A DNA stretch of 64,000 bases from Proteles cristata cristata. Its lineage: Eukaryota > Chordata > Mammalia > Carnivora > Hyaenidae. The first letter of the stretch is position 1. Every line of letters starts with the position of its first letter. Below are positions 42,131 to 54,375 of the stretch, piece by piece. Both the position numbers and the translations under genes were made by a program. Where the stretch lies: contig JAESUZ010003875.1 in the NCBI GenBank assembly GCA_017311185.1, positions 3,107,501 through 3,171,500 of the forward strand, in the 5' to 3' direction. The notes under the pieces were generated by a model. The model did not search any database. It was not told the DNA's origin and was given only the letters and a program-made list of their open reading frames with translations.

Positions 42131-43479
42131 CTAGGACAAGAAAGTGAATCTTAGGAGTTGTTTTCTGTCAAGATGCATGCTGGCAGCAGCAAGCCGGAGC
42201 TTTCTCTCTCACAATCTACTCTGCTGCCACATTGCTCCAAAGTCCCGTAACTGCAGTGAGCTCTGGTCTCCAGCAGGGGACATCCACAGCCCAGACAAGT
42301 GAAGCCAGACCAGCTCAGCCTTAGAGATGATGAATGAAAACGATAAAGCATGGAGACAGGAGCCCGGGACTGGCCCGTTACAATGCTCCTTCTACAAAGA
42401 CAAAAGTTCTGAAAGGAATGACCCTCACAATTCTCTTGTGCACTGAACTTGTAAGAACGTCCGTGAATTTCGAGCTCTCTCTGTGCTTTATTTACAAGCT
42501 GAGTTCCTCAGAAAGTTTTATTCATGCGGATGGGGTATAAATCCCTTCTGCCCAGGGCAGATCCAAGGAGCCACATCTTGGTGACTCCTCACCCCCACAA
42601 GGTCATCCTGGGAAAACAGGTCGTGAGAAGTTCTGTAGAGTTTGGGATGTGTATTGGTTGATGTCAGGATCCTTGAATTTATTTATCATCTGCTCAGGAG
42701 CCAGAGGTGTTGGCAAGAAGGTTAATGTGTCTTGGGTAGGGGTGCTGATAAGTATTTAATAGCTAGTTCTTTAGGGGGGAAATGTGTGCCTTTATGTAAA
42801 TACACACATAAATTTATCATTCATTTTTCTGATACATAGATGCATATAACTTACATAAAATAAAAATATATGATCTTTATTATAAATCCCATATAGACCA
42901 TTAAGTCTTACAGACTGCTTCAGTTAATTTTTGCTAAACTCTTGTATCTATAATCTATTTTTGCAATTCAATCATGATGTGACAAAATCAGACTGCAAAT
43001 ATGCTCGATTTCTATCTGGTTCATCAAAGAAGTTGCCTTGAAGAGGGAGTGTGGTGGTAACGTGAATGTTAGTTGGTATTTTCATTTATGGTGATGAGGA
43101 GAACAAAAATGAAACCACAAAGACATATGTTGAAACTTCATATGCTTGTTAATGGCATGAACTAAATCTTTGCTAACTCCTCTGATAGCATGAGTACTGA
43201 AATATTTCCTCAATTATTGATGTTGTTTACAGTGTACTAGAAACAGTACACTTGCGAGTTGAATTTGTCATTAATATATTAATTCAAGTCTAGAAAAATC
43301 AACAAAACAAATCAAGCTTTGATATATAGCATTTGCTATATATAAATATTATATAAATATTCCCACCATAGACATAAATAAACATAAGCACCTAGATAAT
43401 AATAAATGTAGTAAAATAAGTGATTTTATTTATAAAACCCAGAGAATAATGTATATCTTGTATAATCTTGCTTTAATTA
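42131..43479. other. Unique DNA, GC-richer at the left
   Basis: 42160-42560 has several CpGs and balanced composition and ends with 'ggggtataaatcccttctgcccagg'. It is not assigned to any repeat or exon. 42770-43470 is strongly AT-rich. A 10-bp-arm inverted repeat (atatatagca / tgctatatat) lies near 43321-43342. Confidence 0.45.
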
Positions 43480-43693
43480 AAAAATTTTTTAATGTTTATT
43501 TTTAAGAGACAAAGGGCAAGTGGGGAGGGTGGGCAGAGAGAGAGAGGGAGAGAAAGGGAGACACAGAATCTGAAGCAGGCTCCAGGCTCCAAGCTATCAG
43601 CACAGAGTCTGACATGGGGCTTGAAACCACAAACTGAGATCATGACCTGAGCTGAAGTCTGATGCTTAACTGACTGAACAACCCAGGAACACC
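43480..43693 (-). mobile_element. Feliform Can-SINE, diverged
   Basis: Tail 'ttaattaaaaaattttttaatgtttattttt', GA-rich tract, core 'ctccaggctccaagctatcagcacagagtctgacatgggg', decayed head 'aactgactgaacaacccaggaacacc'. Confidence 0.94.
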
Positions 43694-43829
43694 GTAGAAA
43701 CTTTTAAAAAATGAGTTTACCCTGTATAGTGTTTATCATTTAATAGCACGTACTGCATAATAATCATAAAGGAAGGAACCAAGAGCCAAAGAACGATTTT
43801 AAAAACACTAGATCTAAAACGTTTTTTAA

Positions 43830-44005
43830 AATTATTGAGCAACTATCCTATGCAATCTACTGTACTGATAGTTTTACATGGATTAAATCATCCTCTTCAC
43901 CATAATTACAAAGGGTCTTATTTCCCCCAGATGAGAATCTGAGGTCCGAGAAATAAAGCAACTTGCTAGCTAGAGTTCACCCAGATAGCAAAGGATAGGG
44001 CTGGA
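43830..44005 (+). repeat. MIR SINE fossil
   Basis: 'ttgagcaactatcctatgcaatctactgtactgatagttttacatggattaaatcatcctcttcacc' and 'cagatgagaatctgaggtccgagaaataaagcaacttgc' are clear MIR blocks. Confidence 0.75.
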
Positions 44006-44124
44006 ATAAGAAAATAGTGTAACTTAAAGGTTGTGCAACAAACAAAGCAATAGCAGTAACAAAATATTAATCTGGAACCAAAAAAAGAAAAAAAGTGATT
44101 GGTCTAGGAAGAAGCCTAAACTTG

Positions 44125-44250
44125 AAAGTGAAATCTTACCTTGGCTCTGCTGTGTGAATTTGAACAAATCATTCCATTTCTCTAAATCTATGTAATAGAG
44201 GCTGTAAAATGTGCACCATTCCATTTTAAAGCTGGGACACTAGAGGCAGA
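44125..44250 (+). repeat. MIR remnant
   Basis: 'cttggctctgctgtgtgaatttgaacaaatcattccatttctctaaatctatgtaatagaggctg' follows the MIR head/core order. Confidence 0.6.
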
Positions 44251-45174
44251 ATGGATTACTAAAGAAGATAGTGTAATCTGACTTTGCCAAATTTTGGCTT
44301 CCAGAAATAACACATGCGGAATCAACTACTGGGTCCCATTCTCACTCACTCCACCTCCCACCCTTTGTCCTTGTACCCTTCATCGCAGAGGAAGCTCTTG
44401 GAGCAAAGGGACAAAAGTGCTGAATTCTTTATTGTTCAACATAAAAATCTATGGCCAAGGTTTAAGATCAAGTAATTTGGTCCATTTTCCTTGCCTTTTG
44501 GAAAATTCTATGGAGACATGTAGACAGAAGTAGAGCCTGCAGAAGGAAAGTGCTGAGTGTTGGAGAGAAAATATCTGATGGCAGCTGGTACTGGGCTAAC
44601 AGCACAGAGTCATGTGATGGCTTTCTGGGTTAGCTTTTCTGGGGAAGTACCATGTATCATCTGGAAGATAATACACTCTTCTCAGTGTGGCCTAATGAGG
44701 ATGGTCTGCTTGCAATATCACATTGCACATTGTCTAGCAACACCTCAACCTCTTAGTCTGCATGTCTTCACTGATTTTCAATGGTCCAGAGTAATTGTAA
44801 GCTTCTGGGATCTAGTATGGGACCCTGGATGTAGCAGGATGATCTTTGGCAGGACTAAGATAAGAGCAGCTTGAGCTCTATTAGGAGCCTAGATATGGGT
44901 GAAGAGGTCTCCCAGCCTAGCCCACCTCCACCTATCATTTAATGCTATATGCACTATGTATTCCATTAAATGTCATCGATGCTATTGCACTCTGGATAGG
45001 ACACTATCACAGCACTTTATGTGACTTCTTCCCCAATGAACTGTTGGCTACTTTAGAGAATTTTCTTACTTTTTTAATACTGTATTAGTAGAGCTCAACA
45101 CAGAATATAGAAAGTGCTATAATATAGAAAAGGCTTCCCCCCCCCCCGCCCATGAATAAATAAACTCTAGGGTA
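44251..45174. other. Unique DNA, no gene accepted
   Basis: Plus frames at 44294-44533 (79 codons) and 44557-44874 (105 codons) are in tandem but show no family resemblance. No recognised repeat. A C11 run lies near 45136-45148. Confidence 0.5.
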
Positions 45175-45710
45175 GATATATCAGCAGTTCCACTTCTGGA
45201 TATTTACCCAAAGGAAACAAAAATACCAACTCAAATATGTATGTATCCCCATGTTCATTGTATTATTTACAATAGCTAAGACATGAAGCAACTTAAGTGT
45301 TGATGGAGGGATGAATGGATAAGGAAAAATATACGTAATATATAATTAAAATACACATATTAAGGGAATGTTACTCAGCCATAAAAACAAAGGAAATCTT
45401 ATTCTGTGAAACACCATGGATGGACCTTGAAGAAATTAAGTGAAAAAAGTCGATCAGAGAATGATGAAAACTGTAAAGTCCTCAATTATATGTAGAATTT
45501 AAACAACACAATGAACTCCAGGAGAATAGATTGGTGCAAAAGGTTGGACGAAATAGGCAAAGATAGTTAAAAGGTACAAGATATTATTAAAAATAAATCA
45601 TGGGGATGTAATGTACAGCACTGTGACTATAGTTAATACCAAACTGTATAATGGGGAAGCTAAGAAAGTTTATTTCAAAAGTCTCATCACAAGAAAAATT
45701 TGTAACCATG
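45175..45710 (+). mobile_element. Old L1 3' end (L1MA-like)
   Basis: 'gcagttccacttctggatatttacccaaagg', 'gttactcagccataaaaacaaagg', 'catggatggaccttgaagaaatt' and 'cagcactgtgactatagttaataccaaactg' follow the ORF2 end and 3' UTR of an old L1. 5'-truncated, with no open frame. Confidence 0.8.
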
Positions 45711-46084
45711 CGGGATCACCAATATTTTGACTTCCTGACATATTAGAAGATTTTCTTTGTCTTTTGTGGTTAACTTTGGGTCATTGGCTTCCTACCAAAG
45801 GAATATGGGCAGAAGTGATGTTCGATACTTTCTAGTCTGGTCCTTAAGTGGACTTTCTTGCTTGCCCACTGAGTATAGAAAATTCTCTAGAGGATTCCAG
45901 ATCTAGTTGTACAAGAACAAAGGAAATTCTTACCTGTTACCCAGGCAGGCCTTCTGGTTTAAACCTCATTAGGCAACCAAGGACCAAGAGGTGAGAGCCA
46001 GTGGCATGAGAAAGTCCAATCAAAGTAAGTAATGTGCTAATTAACAGATCAAGGTAAATTCAAAGTTTATATTCATCACAGACC
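45711..46084. other. Unique DNA, no feature seen
   Basis: No repeat or gene is recognised. Confidence 0.45.
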
Positions 46085-46195
46085 TGACATTTAATGACTA
46101 CCATATTCCATGTTCTTCTACATGGTGAGAATAGACTGGTGAAAAAAGACAGGCAAGATACCTGTCCTCATGGGACCTAATGTTCAATAGATTCG

Positions 46196-46250
<55 letters not shown>

Positions 46251-46510
46251 AAATATGATACATTCTCTGAAAATAAAACCAGGTAATCGTGCAGAAATCT
46301 GCTGAAAGCAGTCCCCTTGTGATCAAGGAAAGTATTCTGACTAGGTGATTACTAAACTGAGAGTTTAATGATGAGAAGGAACTGGACATGCAAAGATCTT
46401 CAGACCCTGTAACTTGAAAGAACTGCAAAGTTCACCAACCAAAGAGCTTGGAATGTTCAAGAAGCCGAAAGATCACTCTGGTGGGAGTATGATAAGGAGC
46501 ATGGGTTCTA
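46085..46510 (-). repeat. L2 fragment containing an (AC)n
   Basis: 'gtgagaatagactggtgaaaaaagacaggcaagatacctgtcctcatgggacctaatgttcaatag' to the left of the AC repeat and 'gatgagaaggaactggacatgcaaagatcttc' plus 'gagcttggaatgttcaagaagccgaaag' to the right are consecutive pieces of reverse-complement L2. Confidence 0.65.
46199..46248. repeat. (AC)25 microsatellite
   Basis: 25 perfect AC units. Probably length-polymorphic. Confidence 0.98.
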
Positions 46511-46751
46511 AGAAGGCTGTCATTTAAGGGAGTTCTTCAAAGACACCAATATAATGTACACTTTGTTTTATTAGAGTACCCTCAATAAAATCAGCAATTG
46601 GTCCTTAATTTACTTTCAGAAAATCTTGGGTCCAAAATTTCAAGAACTAGATAAACAAGCAGATGCACAAATCCCACTCTAGGTTTGCCTACCCAGAGGT
46701 TTTGGCAAGAAGTCCAGAAATATATAGTTAAACACTAAAAAGTTTTGTTTT

Positions 46752-46948
46752 GTTTTTTTTATTTCTGAGAGCAAGAGAGACAGAGCTTGAGCAGGGGAGG
46801 GTCAGAGAGCGGGAGACGCAGAATCAGAAGCAGGCTCCAGGCTATGAGCTGTCAGCACAGAGCCTGATGCAGGACTCAACCTCACAGACAGCGAGATATT
46901 ATGGTCTGAGCCAAAGTTGGACACTGAACTGAGCCACCCAGGTGCCCC
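46752..46948 (-). mobile_element. Feliform Can-SINE, diverged
   Basis: T-rich tail 46742-46762, GA tract, core 'ctccaggctatgagctgtcagcacagagcctgatgcagg', head 'actgagccacccaggtgcccc'. The flanks gaaatatatag (46718-46728) and gaaatctatag (46951-46961) may be a degraded TSD. Confidence 0.94.
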
Positions 46949-47017
46949 TGGAAATCTATAGATTAAAAGGGCTTCAGGTGGTTCCTTTTATCAGGTATGT
47001 TCAAATGCCAAAGGACA

Positions 47018-47160
47018 GTGGGAAGAGTCATGATTTTGTGCTTCAGAAGACTTCACTTTCTTTCCAACTGCCCCACTGGCTAATAGTGTGACAACATTTC
47101 TAAGCTTGTGTTTCTCCACAGGAGTAATAGGTAAAGTAATAGGCTAGCCCTCCCCATCAT
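47018..47160 (+). repeat. MIR remnant
   Basis: 'cagtgggaagagtcatgattttgtgcttcag', 'gctaatagtgtgacaacatttctaagcttgtgtttctcc' and 'ggagtaataggtaaagtaat' fit MIR order. Confidence 0.5.
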
Positions 47161-48094
47161 CTGTTATTTGTAGGCGAACCATTGTCCCACCTTATAATTT
47201 ATATAGAGGGTTTAGTAAAATTAATGGTAGCTAAGAAGCCTTTATATACAGTATAGGAAATATCTTCACCTTGATCCTCACTGTCTTTCTAGTTATGCAG
47301 ATGAACAAAGCTGACTCAGTTCCCAGTACAAACCCTGGCCTTGTCTCTGCATTCCCTATTCCCTTTCTACCTCATTTTACTGCCTTGCTCTATAAGACTT
47401 TATCAACTATTTCTTATTTTTTTAAAAATAAAATCATTTTTCAGAAGCACTCATTTGCAGTGAAGATACCAGTTGAGGTACTATTCAGGCAGAGAAATGC
47501 AAAGCATGAGCAGTTATTATTTCAATCTATATCTTAAAAAAGATTCAAAATAAAATCTCAGCCTAACAATTTGATTCTTTAAAGGAAATTTTGTTCCCCT
47601 AAAAGGAAAATAATTTTAGAAGGTGTTGCCTCCTTGTTCTCCTGCACTTTTCCCAGTTTCCCTCCAGGATATGTGAAATACTGTTTAAGAGCTAAATGCT
47701 TCCCCATTGCATCACAGATTCCAGCAAAACTCCAGGCTGGTAAGAGTGGTGCAAAGTAAAATCAGCACAAATGATGCTGACCAATCCAGTTCTATTATCC
47801 AAACAAAAAAGTGAAAAGGGTGAAAAAGTTAGCTTGGTTTTAGACAATGGAGGCATCTTAGTGTAAGGCACAAATAACCTGTTTTCAGTATCTGTGCCAA
47901 TCTCAATCAGATGACCACAACTCCTTCAGGGCTGTTGTGAAAAGAAAATTAGTTGACATGGGCTTTGTTCTGAAGAGCATTGTGACTGATGGGAAATGTA
48001 TACCATGAGACCCAGGAGGAGGAGGAGCTTGTAAGGTACCAGGGATTTCTCCTGTCTGGAGAGAGAAGGCTATTCTCATCCAGAAGAAATCCCA
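47161..48094. other. Unique DNA, no gene seen
   Basis: The 88-codon plus frame (47271-47537) and 68-codon minus frame (47903-48109) are unrecognised, and there is no repeat family. Confidence 0.5.
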
Positions 48095-48210
48095 TGGCTC
48101 AGGAACCAAAAGATCTTGGTTCTGGCAATTACTAACTCTGCGGACTTAGACAAAATATTCCATCTCCTGACATCTAAAAGTGAGCTGTCTAGTCCATTCT
48201 CACCTGGTGA
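48095..48210 (+). repeat. MIR remnant
   Basis: 'aaaagatcttggttctggcaattactaactctgcggacttagacaaaatattcc' matches the MIR head and core start. Confidence 0.5.
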
Positions 48211-49203
48211 ATGAATGAACAGTGGGTCTTAGGTTATAAAATTATTGAAAATCCAATAATCCCTTTAATGGAACTGAATTTTTTTATATTTACTTATGTA
48301 TTTACTTTTTATTGAAGTGGAGTTAATATAAAAGGTTCTGTTACATCCAGGTATACAAATTTATTAAACAAATCTATACATCATTCAACACTATGTTAAG
48401 TGTAGTTGCTATCTGTCACCATACAACATTATTAAAATATTGACTATATTCTCTGTTGTAATTTTCATCTGTGTAACTTATTTTATAACTGAAAGTTTGT
48501 ATCCCCTAATCCCCTTCACCTACTTTATTCATCCTCCAGATCACCTCCCCTCTGGCAACTACTATTTTTTTTATCTTTATTTAAGAATCTTTGTGTATTT
48601 TTGTTTGCTTTTAGATTACCCATATAAGTGAAATCATATGATATTAGTCTTTTTCTGACTTTTTCTGACTTAGCATAATACTCTCCAAGTCTATCCATGT
48701 TGTCATAAATGGCAAGATTTCATTCTTTTTTGTGGCTTAGTAACATTTCACATTTTTATTAATTCATCTATTTTTGGACCCTTAGATTGCTTCCATATCT
48801 TGGCTATTGTAGATGACATTGTGAAAACATATAGTCACATACATCTTTTTGACGTAATGTTGGCATTTTCTTTGGGTAAATACCTGGTAGCGGAGTTACC
48901 GAATCGTATGGTACTTTTATTTTAATTTTTTGAAGACCCTCCATAATGTTTTCCATAGTGGCTTTACCAGTTTACACTCTCCTCAAAAGTACACAAGGAT
49001 ATTTTTTCTTCAAATCCTCACCCACATAGGTTATTTCTTGTCGTTTTGATACTAACCATTCCAACTACTGTGAGGTGATACCTCATGGTGGTTTTGATTT
49101 CTGCTTCCCTGAGAATTAGTGGTGTTGAGGACGTTTCCATGTGTCTCTTGGTTATTAATATGCCATCTTCAGAAAAATGCTCAGGTTCTGTGCCCATTTC
49201 TTT

Positions 49204-51125
49204 CTAAGTTTTTTATTTTAATTCCAGTTTGTTCACATACAACGTTATTGGTGTCAGATTTACAATATAGTGATTCAACAATTCCATACATCACTGAGTG
49301 CTCATCATGACAAGGGCACTCCTTAATCCCTATCACCCATTTCACCCACCCACTCACCTCCTTCCACTTTGCTAACCATTTGTGTGTTCTTTATTATTAA
49401 GAAACTGTTTCTTGGTTTGTCTCTTTTTTTCCCCTTTTTTCATTCGTTTCTTAAATTGCACATATGGTACTTGTTTTTCTCTGACTTATTGCACTTAGCA
49501 TCATACTCTCTATCTCCATCAGTGTTGTTTCAAATGCCAAGATTTCATCCTTTTCTATCGCTGAATAATCATTGTGTATGTGTGTGTTTATGTGTTTATT
49601 ATTTTATGTATTGAGCCCTTTATCTTTGCCATATTATTCCTTCTCTCTGTGTTAAGGGTCTCACTGATGCCTTCCTCTCCTTTCTCAATTCCAGTAAGTA
49701 ACGTGGTAATTATTCCTTTGACTTCTCTAGCAGGCGTGCTTATTATATCTGGCTGTGGCCTTGTCCTACCCTTTCATTTGGGAAAAATTCCTCTGTTGTC
49801 TCATTTTGCCTAAGACTCTTTGCCTTCTATTCTGTTAGGCAAGTCAGCTACATCTCCTGTTCTTAAGACACCTGGGTGGCTCTGTTGGGTAAGCAACCAA
49901 CTCTTGATTTTGGCTCAGGTTATGATCTCATGACCTCACGGGTTCGAATCCCACTCCAGGCTCTGCTCTGGCAGCATAGAACCTGCTTGGGATTCTCTCT
50001 CTCCCTCTCTCTCTGCCCCTCCCCCACTTGTGCTATCTCTGTCTCTCTCTCAAAAATAAATAAACTTAGAAAACAAAAGAATTGATCTTATAAAGAAGAG
50101 GTCCTGCAGAGCCCAGTATGTAGTGGCCACTATTTCCCAGAGCCTGGTGCTTCACAGAGTATCTCCAATGTGTGCTGCATGCATTCTGTTGTTGTGTTCT
50201 GTCTGCTTTATCTTTCCAGGCCAGTTATCTGCAGAGGCGGTCTTTGTCGTGCACAGTGTTTAGTCCCTGGCCTGAATGTGGCAAGTTTTAACTAGGCATG
50301 CTCTGCTCTGCTTGTGAAATGAGACATGTTGCCACTGTCACAATAACCGAAGTCCTGTAAAACTCCTGGGTCAGGAAATGCAATGTGGGGTGGGGGCCTG
50401 CCTTACTGGGAATGAGATGAGTGGATGTGGGAAGGGGGGTTTCACTGGAGCATGGCAGGGTGGGGCTTCACGTAAGCAAGCTAGGTAGTGAGTGTTGAGT
50501 TGTGCTCATTCCCGCAGATAGCCCTGTCCTTATGCTGAGTGGTGGGGGAGGGAAATGGTGCCTGCTGATTTCTTTGTTCTCAGAGGAGTCCATGAATGCT
50601 GCTTTTCTGGGACATGCCCTCAGATGAACAATTAACCTCTCTACTGTGTGCCCAGGTGCTCATCAGGTTGTTTCCGTCGTGAGTCCATGGACTGTTTGCC
50701 TTGCTTTCTCTCCAAGAGCAGCCCCAATGCCCTCTGAACGCTACCAAAACCAAGCCCGATTACCTTTAAAACTCCAGGTTTTAAGCCCCACTGGTTGCAA
50801 GAATTCAGAATTCAGTCCCTCTCACTTTCTGCTGCTAAGGAGATTTGTTTTTCCCATGCACTTTCGTGTGCTAGTCTGTCTCTCACTGTTTTCTGTGATT
50901 CCTTTTCCACTTCAGCAGCCATGATCCGTTTGTCTCCCAAACCATGTCTCTACACTTCCTATCTTTTTCATATGGTCTCTTCTCTTCCTTAGTTGTGAAG
51001 GTTGTTCTGCTAGTCTTCAGGTTGATTTCTGGGGCATTTAGGTTGATTTGATAGTTATTTAGTTCTATTTGTGGGATGAGGCAAACCTGAGTTCTCTTCC
51101 TACTCTGTACCATTATTCTCCTGAC
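49204..51125 (-). mobile_element. Carnivore L1 with internal deletion
   Basis: 3' end on the left: 'cagtttgttcacatacaacgttattggtgtcagatttacaatatagtgattcaac' and 'cactccttaatccctatcaccc' (49209-49620). At ~49620-49680 it passes straight into 5'-side sequence: 'ctcattttgcctaagactctttgcc' and then a GC-richer 5' UTR with 'ttctgggacatgccctcagatg', 'ccagg...taagccccactggttgcaag' and 'cagcagccatgatccgtttgtctcccaaaccatgtctc', ending 'ctgtaccattattctcctga' at ~51124 (the L1 5' tip). ORF2 and most of ORF1 are missing. It interrupts the older L1: ttctgtgcccatttcttt (49186-49203) and ttctgtgcattttttt (51126-51141) are the two copies of the host target. Confidence 0.8.
49865..50075 (+). mobile_element. 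Older Can-SINE subtype
   Basis: 'agacacctgggtggctctgttgggtaagcaaccaactcttgattttggctcagg' carries the extra 'caaccaactcttgatttt' segment seen in older carnivore SINEs. B box ggttcgaatcc, CT tract, tail 'caaaaataaataaacttag'. Lies in the 5'-UTR part of the internally deleted L1. Confidence 0.92.
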
Positions 51126-51856
51126 TTCTGTGCATTTTTTTAATTAGATTGTTTTTTGTTTTTGTTTGCTTTTTGTTTCTTGGGTTCTTTGGCAATGACT
51201 TGTATAAGTTCTTTACATATTTTGGATATTAACCATTTATTGCATATATCATTTGCAAATATCTTGTCCTATTCAATAGGTTGTTTGTTTTGTTGTTGGT
51301 TTTCTTTGCTGTGCAAAACCTTTTTATTTTGGTGTAGTCCCAATAGTTTAATTTTGCTTTTGTTTCTCTTGCCTAAGGAGATCTATCCATAGATATGTTG
51401 CTACTGTTGATAAAGGAATACTACCAATGTTTTCTTCTAGGAATTTTGTTATTTCAAGTATCACATTTAGGTCTTTAATTTTTTCTAAGTTTGTTTTTGT
51501 GTATGGTGTCAGAAAATAGCCCAGTTTAATTCTTTTGCATGAGGCTGTCCAGTTTTCCAAGCACTATTTATTGAGGAGGCTGTCTTTTCCCCTTTATATA
51601 TTCTCAACTCTTTGTCATAAATTAATTGGACATATAAACATGAGTTTACCTCTTTGGTTTGAATCCATTACCACTGATCTATGTGCTTATTTTTGTGCCA
51701 ATACTATATACTTTTTGATGACTACAGTTTTGTAGTGTATGTTGAAATGAGATTGTGATACCTCCAGCTTTGTTCTTCCTTAAGATTCCTTTGGCTAGTC
51801 CAGGTCTTTTGTGGTTCCATATGAATTTTCAGGTTATTCTAGTTCTGTGAAATACA

Positions 51857-51905
51857 CTATTGTCTTTTTGATACTAGCCATTCTGACTATTGTGAGGTTT
51901 TGATT
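51857..51905. repeat. Misplaced ORF2 segment in the old L1
   Basis: Where the old L1 should read through a 'gtattttgatagggattgcattgaa' type region, it has an extra ~45 bp, 'ttgatactagccattctgactattgtgaggttttgatttgcac'. That segment belongs elsewhere in ORF2 and occurs in its proper place at 49051-49100. The join is at the shared word ttttgata. Confidence 0.65.
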
Positions 51906-52310
51906 TGCACTTTTGATAGCAATTGCATTGAAGCTGTAGATGGCTTTGAATAGTACAGACATTTTAATTGTATTCATTCCTGCCAATCTAGGATCATGGT
52001 TTATCTTTCCATTTGTATCATCTTCAATTACTGTCATTACTGTTATATAGTTTTCAGAGTATGGGTCTTTCACCTCCTTAGTTAAATTTATTCCTAGACA
52101 TTTTATTCTTTTTTGATGAAAATTGAAATGGGATTGTTTTCTCAACTTTGCTTTTCACTACTTTGTTATTCATGTACAGAAATGAAACAAATTTCTATAT
52201 ATTGATTTGTATTCTGTAACTTTACTAAATTAATTTATCTCTTCTAATTGTTTTTTGATAGTCTTTACGGTTCTATATATAGTATCATGTCATCTGTACA
52301 TAGTGACCAT

Positions 52311-52691
52311 TTAACTTTTTTCTGACAGATTTGGATGCCCTTTATTTTTTTTTTTCTTGTCTGCTGCTGCTGCTAGAATTTTCACTACTATGTTAAATAA
52401 AAGTGGTGAGAGTGGATATCCTTGTCTTTTTCCTGATGTTAGAGGAAGAGCTCTCACTTTTTCCTCATTGAGTATGCTGTTATCTGTGGATTTTCTATAC
52501 AAGAACTTTATTATGTTGAGGTATGTTGCCTCTAAACCTACTTTGTTGAGAACTTTTATCATGAGTGGATGTTGTATTTTGTCAAATGCTTTTTCCGCAT
52601 CTACTGAGGTGACCATAAGATTTTTATTATACCTCTTGTTGATGTGATGTATCACTTTGATTGACTGGTCAATTTTAAGCCCCTCTTGCAT
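52311..52691 (-). pseudogene. L1 ORF2 reverse-transcriptase remnant
   Basis: A 126-codon minus-strand frame covering the palm region of the L1 reverse transcriptase: [20 protein letters not shown] (motif A, with catalytic Asp in DAEKAF), then GKRQGYPLSPLLFNIVV (motif B; intact L1s have xRQGCPLSPLLFN). Motif C (FADD) is not in this frame. A surviving open stretch of the old L1, not functional. Confidence 0.85.
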
Positions 52692-54375
52692 CCTTGAAGT
52701 AAATCCACCTGGTCATGATGAATGATTTTTAAATGTATTGTCAAGTTTGGTTAGCTAATATTTCATTGAGGATATTTACATCTATATTCATCAGGGATAT
52801 TGACCTGTAGTTTGTTGTAGTGTCTTTGTCTGACTTTGGTATCAGGGCGATGCTGACACCCTAGAATGAATTTGGGAATTTTCTGTTCCCTTCTGGTTTT
52901 TGCCAATAGTTTAATGCGAATAGGGATTAACACTTATTTAAATGTTTGTTAGAACTCACTTTTGAAGTCATCTGGTCCTGGACTTTAGTTTTTTGGGAGT
53001 TTTTTGATTGATAATTCAATATTATTGCCAGTTATTGGTTTATTTGTTGTCTATTTTTTTTTTCCAGATTTAGTTTTGGAAGTTTTAGGTTTCTAGGAAT
53101 TTATCTGTTCTAGTTTGTCCAATTTGTTGGCGTACAGTTTTCCTAGTATTCTTTTATAATTGTTTCAATTTCTGTAGTGTTGTTATTTCTGTTAGAACGA
53201 TTATTTGAGGTTTTTCTTGTTGATCTAGGTCTATATCACCATATACTTCCATCTTAAGAGCTGTGTCCCAAGCATTTTGGACCATTGTGTCCAAAACGAA
53301 AAAACATTTTCATATGTTTCCATGCATTGTTTGATTTACTCTTTGATTTTTTACTTGATTAGTAGAATGATATTTAGCCTTCACATGTTGGGTTTTTTTC
53401 CCAATATTTTTCTGATACTTTATTTCTAATTTCATACTATTATAATCAGAAAAAAAATGCTCAATTGGATTTCATTCCTTTTAAATTAATTGAGACTTTG
53501 TCTTGTGCCCTAACATGTAATCTCCTTTGGAGAACGTTCTACAGGCACTTGAAAAGAAAGTGTATTCTGCTGTTTTTAGATGGAATGCTCCCTGTCTATC
53601 TGTCAGGTTCATTTAATATAATATGTCATTCAAAACCATTGATCCTTGTTAATTTTCTGCCTGAATGATCTATCAATTGATTTAAGTGAGGTGTTAACAT
53701 TCTTTGCTATTATTGTATTAGTGTCAATTTCTCTTTATGTCTACTGATACTTGCTATATGTATTTAAGTCATCTTATGTTAGGTGCATAGATACTTACAA
53801 TTGTTACATCATGTTGTTGGATTGACCCCTTTATATAACGCCTTCTTTTGCTCTTATTACAGTCTTTGCTTAAAGGTCTATTTTGCCTGACAGAAGTAAT
53901 GCTACCCTAGCTTTTATTTTTTTCTACTTTCATTTTCATAAAATCTTTTTCTATCCCTCCACTTTCAGTCTGTATGTGTCTTTAGGTATGAAGTGAGTCT
54001 CCTGTGGGTAGCCTATAGATTGGGACTTGTTTTGTTGTGGGGGTGGGATGGTGTGGTGGTGGTGGTGGTGGTAGTTGTGGTCATTTTATCTATTCCATCA
54101 CACTGCATCTTTTGACTTGAGCATTTAGTTCATTTACATTTAAATATTGATACATATGTACTTAAGCTGTTTTAGTAATTGTTGTTTTTATAGTTCTGTT
54201 CCTTCCTCCTTCTCTTGCTCTCTTATTTTGATGGCTTTCTTTAGTACTATGCTTAGATTCCTTTCTCCTTACATTTTGTGTATCTATTACAGGTTTGTTT
54301 GTTTTTTTTTTTAATCAGTGGTTACCATTGACTCACATATAAAAATCTTATGTATATAGCAGGCAATATAAATTT

